From the NCBI GenBank assembly GCA_012510625.1, contig JAAZHP010000190.1, positions 1-10,884 of the forward strand: 10,884 bases of DNA, read 5' to 3'. Both the position numbers and the translations under genes were made by a program. The notes under the pieces are model-generated. The model saw only the letters and a list, made by a program, of their open reading frames with translations. It was not told the origin of the DNA and searched no databases. This DNA is from Bacillota bacterium (GTDB taxonomy: Bacteria; Bacillota; Dethiobacteria; DTU022). Positions 5,665 through 10,884 of this stretch are shown here, piece after piece. Each line of letters begins with the position of its first letter. Position 1 is the first letter of the stretch.

Positions 5665-7407
5665 CTAATTTTCCGGTATGTGCTGCTGCAGGAGCTGCTT
5701 TAGCTTCTCGCCGCGCGGGTTTACGGTTATGGTTTGATAGCGGTTGTAGAGGACAAATCCCGGTTTCCCCCCGGGGGCGCGCCGCAGGTGGCGCACCTCC
5801 GTGTAATCTACAGCCACGGCCGGCAGATCCCGGCCGCGGCTGTAATAAGCCGCCAGCAGCGCCGCTTCCTCCAGGTCACTTTCCGCGGCCGTTTCCGAAG
5901 CACCCTTGATTATCACGTGGCTTCCAGGCAGGCCCTGCACGTGCAGCCAGGTGTCGCGGCCGGCTGCTATCTTGAAAGTCAGGTAATCATTTTGGCGATT
6001 GTTCAGCCCCACCAGGATGGTGTTTCCCGAGGAGGCTTTAAAAGAAAGGGGCCGGGGTTTCTCCCTGCGCTGCTTCTTTTTACGCCTCAGGCTTTCTTTG
6101 GGATGAGGCTTCATATATCCGGACTCCACCAGCTCCTCGCGGATTTCGGCGAGAGAGGAGAGATTGCCCTGCTCAATGGCATAGAGAAGCTCCCGGCAGT
6201 AGGCAAGCTCGTCATGAATCATGCTGATCTGTCCTTTAAGGTGCTTCCGGCTGTTGCTGACTTTGCGGTAGCGGCGAAAATATTTCCGGGCATTGCCGGC
6301 GGCGTTAAGGGATGGGTCCAGCGGAATGGTAATCCTTTCCTCCGGCTGGTAGAGATGGGGCAAAGTGGCCTCCGCCGCTCCCCGGTCAACCATGGCGCCA
6401 TAGGTGAGCAGCGTCTCCCCGTAGATGCGGTAGCGATCCGCCTCCCCGGCTTGCCGCAGTTCTTTTTCCAGCCCTTCCAGCTTCTGCTCCAGGCGCGATT
6501 TCCGGCGGTTTACCCTTGAGCGGAGCTGCCCCTGCAGCTTCTCTTTTTCCTCCGCCCGGGCCAGCTTTGCGTAAAAACGGTCCAGCAGTTCGTTCATCTG
6601 CGAAAATCTTTGCATGGGCGAATGTTGAATATGCGTCAAGGGGTAGGGGGCGTAGATATTCAATTCCGGGATCAGGAAAGCTCCCTCCGCGCCGCTGCCG
6701 CTGAAAAGTTCTCTCAGCACGCTGCTGAGCCGCTCGATGGAGCCCATGGGCGCTTCATCATTCCAGCTGCTGCGGTAAACCGCTTCCCTGGCGGCCAGGG
6801 GGCTGATGCCGCATACTGCTTTCAGCAGCGCTTCTTCCGGGATCATTCCCTGTACCAGCAGAGGCAGCATGGCCTTGCTCAGCGAATCCCTTTCCACTGC
6901 CGTAGGGTCCAGCTTGCGCTGCGGCGGGACCTCTGCGTAGGGCAGACCCGGCATGACTGCGCGCCGTGGATTCTGCTCAAGGGTGGCGGTTTTAATCGCA
7001 CCCAGGATTATGCCTTTCCCGTCAACGAGCACAATGTTGCTCCGCCGTCCCATGATCTCGGCGATCAGCTTTACTGCAGGCATCCCTTCGTGCTCCTCGA
7101 AGCGCAGGATAAGGATGCGTTCCAGGTGAGGCTGGGAAAAGGCTCCGATCTGGGCGCCGGTAAGATATTTACGCAGGAGCATGCAGAAGGGTGGAGGCTG
7201 CTCCGGGCGGCGGCAGCGCTGCCGGGTCAGGTGAACCCTTGCATAATGGGGGTGGGCAGAGAGCAGCAGGCTGTGCTCTTCTCCGCAATGATAGAGCGAG
7301 AGAACTATTTCTTCGCGCGACGGCTGGATAACACGCTGCACCCGGGCTCCCGCCAGCTCCTGCAGCTCCCCGGCCACGGCTATCATAGTTAAAGTATCAA
7401 AGGTCAC
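5665..7407 (-). CDS. rqcH: NFACT-family ribosome quality control protein RqcH (FbpA/YloA)
   Basis: RqcH binds stalled 50S subunits carrying peptidyl-tRNA and, with RqcP, adds C-terminal alanine tails that mark the nascent chain for proteolysis. Older annotation calls the family fibronectin-binding protein. The 580-residue length is full. NFACT-N covers about 1-200, with MTFDTLTM, MLLRKYLTGA (76-85) and EIMGRRSNIVLVD (117-129). HhH and coiled-coil regions cover about 200-450 (charged helices at about 272-325 and 373-450). NFACT-R covers about 453-565, with GLNNRQNDYLTFKIA, DTWLHVQGLPGSHVII and VDYTEVRHLRRAPGGKPGFVLY. The start is GTG at 7407, with GGGGAGGGG a few bases upstream and the conserved N-terminus intact. 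The residue aligned by eye with Asp97 of the Bacillus Asp-Arg pair appears to be Glu96, followed by Arg97. A sigma-A-like promoter lies at 7440-7467. Confidence 0.95.
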   Translation of the reverse strand: MTFDTLTMIAVAGELQELAGARVQRVIQPSREEIVLSLYHCGEEHSLLLSAHPHYARVHLTRQRCRRPEQPPPFCMLLRKYLTGAQIGAFSQPHLERILILRFEEHEGMPAVKLIAEIMGRRSNIVLVDGKGIILGAIKTATLEQNPRRAVMPGLPYAEVPPQRKLDPTAVERDSLSKAMLPLLVQGMIPEEALLKAVCGISPLAAREAVYRSSWNDEAPMGSIERLSSVLRELFSGSGAEGAFLIPELNIYAPYPLTHIQHSPMQRFSQMNELLDRFYAKLARAEEKEKLQGQLRSRVNRRKSRLEQKLEGLEKELRQAGEADRYRIYGETLLTYGAMVDRGAAEATLPHLYQPEERITIPLDPSLNAAGNARKYFRRYRKVSNSRKHLKGQISMIHDELAYCRELLYAIEQGNLSSLAEIREELVESGYMKPHPKESLRRKKKQRREKPRPLSFKASSGNTILVGLNNRQNDYLTFKIAAGRDTWLHVQGLPGSHVIIKGASETAAESDLEEAALLAAYYSRGRDLPAVAVDYTEVRHLRRAPGGKPGFVLYNRYQTITVNPRGEKLKQLLQQHIPEN

Positions 7408-7439
7408 CTGCCTGCCCCTCCCCAGATTTGCTTAGTTAC

Positions 7440-7467
7440 AGTATACACTTCTCTGCTATTACCACAA
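7440..7467 (-). promoter_or_regulatory. Sigma-A-type promoter of rqcH
   Basis: On the minus strand TTGTGG (7467-7462) and TATACT (7445-7440) are separated by 16 bases, giving a leader of about 25 bases before the GTG start. Both hexamers are close to consensus, and the position fits a single-gene transcript. Confidence 0.65.
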
Positions 7468-7509
7468 GGGGGAGTCCAGCTTTAAATTCAGCGGCGCAGC
7501 TTTTTTAAA

Positions 7510-7542
7510 ATCCCCCCGGCCCCCCTTTTTCAAAGGGGGGAG
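7510..7542. repeat. C6/G6 hairpin repeat, copy inverted relative to the left-end satellite
   Basis: The stretch begins ATCCCCCCGG and continues with CCCCCCTTT (7520-7528) pairing with AAAGGGGGG (7532-7540) around TTC. It is nearly the reverse complement of 110-142, including the flanking CCGGGG-type segment. It lies about 50 bp upstream of the rqcH promoter, in the gap before the next plus-strand gene. Confidence 0.85.
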
Positions 7543-7571
7543 CATCCCGTGCAAACGGGGACGAAACTGGC

Positions 7572-7594
7572 GGGCGGGCGTGGAAGCCCGCCCC
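7572..7594. repeat. GC-rich inverted-repeat module, copy 2
   Basis: GGGCGGGC (7572-7579) pairs perfectly with GCCCGCCC (7586-7593) around GTGGAA. It corresponds to 5581-5604 read on the other strand. A small CCCGT/ACGGG hairpin (7546-7550 with 7555-7559) precedes it. Confidence 0.8.
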
Positions 7595-7617
7595 TACCAT
7601 TTCATCCCCGGTTGTAG

Positions 7618-7637
7618 GGGCGGCTCATGAGCCGCCC
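7618..7637. repeat. 20-bp perfect palindrome, copy 2
   Basis: This is identical to 5535-5554. TAGG precedes it here while CCTA follows the other copy, so the two extended copies are inverted. It closes the repeat cluster upstream of rqcH. Confidence 0.85.
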
Positions 7638-7642
7638 AAACC

Positions 7643-7947
7643 AGTGACGGGAACAGTACAAATACCGCGTTTAAGGCAAAAAGGCCTATAGCTTACCGGC
7701 CGGCGAGGCATTCGTTGCCCGAGGTGATGGCAATGTTAAACACGACGGTTGGATACTCAACCAGCCTGGCTTCGGGCCGGGCATGCCCGGCACCTACAAC
7801 TTTTTGGGACAGCCTCCTAGGTCTGAATCAAATATGGCTGCCGCGCGGATTGTGGGTGGGTGTGAAGCCCGTTCTGTTGAGACGGTTACGCGGTTTTACA
7901 CACCTTTGCTTCTGATTTCCTGCGTCCTGCCTAATGTTATAATCTGA
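7643..7947 (+). other. Unexplained block: hairpin-rich, protein-like in one frame, no clear start
   Basis: Between the repeat cluster and the dehydrogenase promoter lie about 300 bases without a recognised gene. Possible structures include GGTTG/CAACC (7747-7751, 7758-7762), GCCTGGC/GCCGGGC with a TTCGG loop (7764-7770, 7776-7782) and a competing perfect palindrome at 7776-7791. There are also CCGTT/GACGG inside GGTGTG/CACACC (7859-7864, 7899-7904), and a long-range ACCGCGT/ACGCGGT pair (7664-7670, 7888-7894). One plus frame is open from 7675 to a TGA at 7945-7947 and reads protein-like (GDGNVKHDGWILNQPGFGP, then MPGTYNFLGQPP and MAAARIVGGCEARSVETVTR), but it has no start codon before ATG 7783 and no ribosome-binding site there. 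It could be a structured RNA, an element remnant or a decayed gene. I cannot assign it. Confidence 0.4.
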
Positions 7948-7969
7948 AATTATTGAAATATGTTATAAT
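7935..7969 (+). promoter_or_regulatory. Twin extended -10 promoter elements of the dehydrogenase gene
   Basis: The 10-mer ATGTTATAAT occurs at 7934-7943 and again at 7960-7969, 26 bases apart. Each contains a perfect extended -10 (TGT followed by TATAAT). No good -35 is seen for either, which extended -10 promoters can tolerate. The surrounding sequence is AT-rich, unlike the rest of the window. The second copy gives a leader of about 30 bases before ATG 8005. Confidence 0.55.
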
Positions 7970-8004
7970 TAACAAAAATAAATACTGAAGGGGAGGGTTA
8001 TTAA

Positions 8005-8868
8005 ATGACCGTTGAGATTAAGCGGGTTGCCGTTGTCGGAGCGGGAAACATGGGGCACCAGATTTCCATATGCTGCGCCCTGGCCGGCCTGGAGACGAGC
8101 TGTATCGATGTCAGCCCGGAACAGCTCCAGAAAGCGGAGTCTTTTATGAAAAAATATCTCCCCGAGCGGGTGGCCAAGGGGAAACTTTCTGAAGAGAGCG
8201 CCCGCCAGGCGGAGGCGCGGCTGCGCTTCCTTGACAGCCTGGAAGAGGGGGTCAGGGAGGCAGATTTTGTGATTGAGGCGGTAACGGAGAAGCTGGACTT
8301 AAAAAAAGAGCTTTTCCGCCGGCTGGATCAGCTTTGCCCTCCGCATACTATTCTGGCCACGAACAGCTCATTCTTTGTCAGTTCCCTGCTGGCTCCTGAG
8401 ACCGGCCGTCCCGCCCTTGTCTGCAACATGCATTTTTTCAATCCCGCCCTGGTCATGAAGTGCGTTGAGGTGGTCAAGGGGCCGCATACGGCGGAAGAGA
8501 CCGCCAAAGCGGCGATGGACCTGGCCCTCAAGATGGGTAAGAAGCCGGTGCTGCTGCACAAGGAGATTTACGGCTTCCTGGTCAACCGGATCCTGCGCCG
8601 GATAATGGATGAAGCTCTCTTCCTGCTGGACACCGGTGTCGCCTCCGCCGAGGATATTGACAGCGCCGTGGTGAATGCCCTGGGGCACCCCATGGGACCC
8701 TTTACCCTGATGGACCTGACCGGCATTGATCTGAGCTATCACATCGCCATGGAGCGCTACCGGGAGACCGGCGATCCCGCCGATAAGCCTTCTCCGGCAG
8801 TGGTTGAAAAATATGTCCGGGGAGAGTGGGGGCGGAAAAAAGGGCGCGGCTTTTACAATTACGGATAG
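8005..8868 (+). CDS. 3-hydroxyacyl-CoA dehydrogenase (3-hydroxybutyryl-CoA dehydrogenase type)
   Basis: The enzyme uses NAD(P)H to interconvert acetoacetyl-CoA-type 3-ketoacyl-CoA and 3-hydroxyacyl-CoA, in butyrate synthesis or fatty-acid oxidation. The 287 residues are typical of the short single-function form. An N-terminal Rossmann domain carries VAVVGAGNMG (8-17) and the acidic residue Asp35 that favours NADH. The helical C-terminal domain holds GFLVNRI and GHPMGPFTLMDLTGID (227-242). By spacing, catalytic residues are Ser122, His143 in HFFNP, Glu155 and Asn194. The usual TNTSS motif reads TNSSFF. The ATG follows AAGGGGAGGG (7988-7997) by 7 bases. No thiolase, crotonase or acyl-CoA dehydrogenase gene is adjacent, so the pathway partner is not shown. 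The downstream ATPase begins 79 bp later on the same strand. Exact substrate chain length is uncertain. Confidence 0.93.
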   Translation: MTVEIKRVAVVGAGNMGHQISICCALAGLETSCIDVSPEQLQKAESFMKKYLPERVAKGKLSEESARQAEARLRFLDSLEEGVREADFVIEAVTEKLDLKKELFRRLDQLCPPHTILATNSSFFVSSLLAPETGRPALVCNMHFFNPALVMKCVEVVKGPHTAEETAKAAMDLALKMGKKPVLLHKEIYGFLVNRILRRIMDEALFLLDTGVASAEDIDSAVVNALGHPMGPFTLMDLTGIDLSYHIAMERYRETGDPADKPSPAVVEKYVRGEWGRKKGRGFYNYG

Positions 8869-8947
8869 ACAGCCCGGTTGAAGAAGTCATCAGCGCGCTT
8901 CCGGAGGCATAACAATGTAGAAATTGCCTGCCGAAAGGAGGCCCGCT

Positions 8948-10884
8948 GTGTTTTCCCAGTGGACTACCCTGAACTCCGGCGAGCTGTGCCGCAGGTTGGG
9001 AACGGACCCCGGCAGCGGATTGGCGGAGAAAGAAGTGGAGAAGCGGCGCCGCCGCTGGGGCGAAAATCTCCTGGCTGCAGCCTCCCGCGTCTCCCTGCCG
9101 CTGCTTTTTTTAAACCAGTTTAAAGACTTCATGGTCCTGGTGCTGCTGGGGGCCACTCTGCTGGCGGCGCTGCTGGGGGAAATATCAGATGCCCTGACCA
9201 TACTGGTAATCGTGCTGCTCAATGCCTTTCTGGGCCTGATCCAGGAATACCGCGCGGAGCGCTCCCTGGAAGCACTGCAAAAACTGGCCGCCCCGCGGGC
9301 CCGGGTGCTGCGGGATGGGCGGCAGCAGCTTGTCGCCGCCGCGGATGTTGTTCCCGGCGACCTGGTGCTCCTCGAGGCGGGCGACAGGGTCTGCGCCGAT
9401 CTGCGTTTGCTTGAGGCGCAGACCCTCACGGTCAATGAAGCGCCGTTGACCGGGGAATCGGTTGCCGTCTTCAAAAAGGCCGGCGCTCTTCCCTTTCCTG
9501 CAGCTTCTCCCGGCGATGCCGGGAACATTGCTTTTAGCGGCACCGAGGTGCTGGCGGGGCGGGGGCTGGGCGTGGCCGTGGCTACGGGTATGAATACAGA
9601 GATCGGCCGCATCGCCCATATGATCAAGGAGGCGGATCGCGGCGCCACCCCCCTGCAGGCGCGGCTGGCCCATCTTGGCAAGATCCTGGTTTGGGGCTGC
9701 CTGGCTATCTGCGCGGGGATAACCCTCATCGGGCTGATCCGGGGCGAGCCGCCTTACTCCATGTTCATGGCCGGTGTAAGCCTGGCCGTCGCCGCCATCC
9801 CCGAGGGGCTGCCGGCTATTGTTACCGTATCCCTGGCCCTGGGGGTGCAGCGAATGATCCGCCGGAAGGCCATTGTCCGGCGCCTTCCGGCAGTGGAAAC
9901 ACTGGGCTCGGCCACCGTGATCTGCTCCGACAAGACAGGGACCCTTACCGAAAACAGGATGAGTGTAAACCGGATTTATGCCGGCGGCCGCCACTACAAG
10001 TATGAATCGGGGAGCTTTATGGTTAAAGAGGAGGGCGGCAGCTGGAGAAAAGCGCAATTGCATTCCGGCGAGCCGCTGGCCTTCTCGCTTTTAATTGCCG
10101 CGCAGTGCAACAACGCCTATCGCGAAGGCGATTCATTTAAAGGCGACCCCACCGAGACCGCTCTTCTCGAAGCCGCTTTTGCTGCCGGGGTAAAGCCCGA
10201 CCGGAGCCTGCGGGAGAAAGAGTATCCCTTTTCTCCGGAGCGGAAGATGATGAGCGTGATCCAGCGCGGCCGGCGCGGCAGCCGCCGGCTCCTGCTAAAG
10301 GGGGCGCCGGAAATTGTGCTCGATCGCTGCCGCTGCTACAGTATGGAAGGAAATAGAATTGCGCCCTTGAGCGCAGCCAAGCGGCGGGAGCTGCTGGCTC
10401 AGCTCGAGATCATGGCCGGTCTGGCGCTGCGTCCCCTGGCGGTTGCCTTCCGGGAGCTGCCCCCGGAGAAGCGGCCGGCACGGTCAGATCCGGCCGGCGC
10501 CCCTGTGGAGCTCCCGGAAAGTGATGCGGAAAGGGTGGAGCGTGACCTGGTCTGGGTGGGACTCTTTGGGATTGAAGATCCGCCGCGTCCCGAAGTCCTC
10601 CCTGCGATCCGCCTCTGCCGGCGTGCCGGCATCCGCGTGGTCATGATTACCGGCGACCACCGCTCCACCGCCGAAGCGGTGGCCCGCCGCCTTGAAATTC
10701 TTCAACCGGGCGGCAAGGTGCTGCTGGGGCAGGAGCTCAATAGGCTCGACGACCGGAAGCTGCGGCAGCTCATCGACCGGGTGCAGGTTTTTGCCCGGGT
10801 CAGCCCCCTGCACAAGCTGCGCATTGTCCGCGCCCTCAAGGAGCGCGGCGAGGTGGTGGCCATGACCGGGGACGGGATCAACGA
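8948..10884 (+). CDS. P-type (P2A, SERCA/YloB-like) calcium-transporting ATPase, 3' end cut by window
   Basis: This is an ATP-driven cation pump of the plasma membrane. The start is GTG at 8948, with AAAGGAGG (8934-8941) 6 bases upstream. Continuous reading gives 645 codons to the window edge, of roughly 900 expected. In order: the cation-ATPase N-terminal domain (about 8-50), M1-M2 (about 58-100), the actuator domain with TGES (168-171), M3-M4 with AIPEGLPA (Glu286 aligns with the calcium-binding Glu of SERCA M4), phosphorylation Asp328 in DKTGTLT, nucleotide-binding KGAPE (451-455), TGDH (568-571), and the start of the hinge MTGDGIN (639-645). M5-M10 lie outside. PEGLPAIVTVSLALGVQRM closely recalls Bacillus YloB, whose gene neighbours yloA (rqcH) as here. 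Calcium is likely, but M5-M6 residues needed to settle it are missing; manganese or another cation is possible. Confidence 0.93.
   Translation, partial: MFSQWTTLNSGELCRRLGTDPGSGLAEKEVEKRRRRWGENLLAAASRVSLPLLFLNQFKDFMVLVLLGATLLAALLGEISDALTILVIVLLNAFLGLIQEYRAERSLEALQKLAAPRARVLRDGRQQLVAAADVVPGDLVLLEAGDRVCADLRLLEAQTLTVNEAPLTGESVAVFKKAGALPFPAASPGDAGNIAFSGTEVLAGRGLGVAVATGMNTEIGRIAHMIKEADRGATPLQARLAHLGKILVWGCLAICAGITLIGLIRGEPPYSMFMAGVSLAVAAIPEGLPAIVTVSLALGVQRMIRRKAIVRRLPAVETLGSATVICSDKTGTLTENRMSVNRIYAGGRHYKYESGSFMVKEEGGSWRKAQLHSGEPLAFSLLIAAQCNNAYREGDSFKGDPTETALLEAAFAAGVKPDRSLREKEYPFSPERKMMSVIQRGRRGSRRLLLKGAPEIVLDRCRCYSMEGNRIAPLSAAKRRELLAQLEIMAGLALRPLAVAFRELPPEKRPARSDPAGAPVELPESDAERVERDLVWVGLFGIEDPPRPEVLPAIRLCRRAGIRVVMITGDHRSTAEAVARRLEILQPGGKVLLGQELNRLDDRKLRQLIDRVQVFARVSPLHKLRIVRALKERGEVVAMTGDGIN

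Noticed and set aside
7715..7791. tRNA, T-box leader or known riboswitch
   Set aside because: No cloverleaf, no AGGGTGG-type T-box motif, and none of the TPP, cobalamin, glycine or cyclic-di-GMP core sequences could be found by eye.
7733..7915. Possible 60-residue gene with ATG 7733 after GAGGTG (7721-7726)
   Set aside because: The start signals are acceptable, but the translation has no recognisable domain, overlaps strong hairpins and competes with a longer, more protein-like frame. Kept only as part of the unexplained block.
9185..10063. Long minus-strand open frames opposite the ATPase
   Set aside because: The plus frame carries TGES, PEGL, DKTGTLT and other P-type motifs continuously, so these are shadows.

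Overview
The window looks like chromosomal DNA of a GC-rich, Gram-positive-type anaerobe, most likely a clostridial lineage of the Peptococcaceae / Syntrophomonadales / Thermoanaerobacterales kind (inference). The grounds are strong Shine-Dalgarno sites, many TTG and GTG starts, a YlyA/YteA-type DksA-like protein beside lspA and an rluD-type gene (compare the Bacillus subtilis ylyA-lspA-ylyB order), and an rqcH (yloA) gene near a YloB-type calcium ATPase. No species can be named from sequence alone.

Layout. Positions 1-159 hold a short satellite of about 29-bp units ending in a C6/G6 hairpin. From 160 to 2011, on the minus strand, lies a two-gene stress-sensing module: an ECF sigma factor (TTG start at 2011) overlapping by 8 bp a membrane-anchored DUF4179 protein, its likely anti-sigma factor or sensor. 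Positions 2012-2209 form a divergent intergenic region with a possible ECF promoter and a strong terminator-like hairpin that has no gene in front of it. From 2210 to 5467 runs a compact plus-strand cluster: a DUF5665 small membrane protein, a DksA/TraR-type zinc-finger protein, lspA, lgt and an RluD-family pseudouridine synthase. lspA and lgt are the two core enzymes of lipoprotein maturation.

Positions 5468-5664 are a repeat-rich convergent gap. The rqcH/NFACT gene (bacterial ribosome quality control) occupies 5665-7407 on the minus strand, with a good sigma-A-type promoter at 7440-7467. Positions 7408-8004 (about 600 bp) hold that promoter, a second set of the same palindromic repeats, an unexplained roughly 270-bp block that is hairpin-rich and protein-like in one frame, and two identical extended -10 elements. 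Then come a 3-hydroxyacyl-CoA dehydrogenase and the first 645 codons of a P2A-type cation (probably calcium) ATPase cut by the window edge.

The coding content is mostly housekeeping. The least explained parts are the block at about 7643-7947, the orphan terminator before the DUF5665 operon, and the inverted arrangement of palindromic repeat modules on both sides of rqcH. I do not see a defence system, CRISPR array, prophage, complete insertion sequence, tRNA or rRNA.
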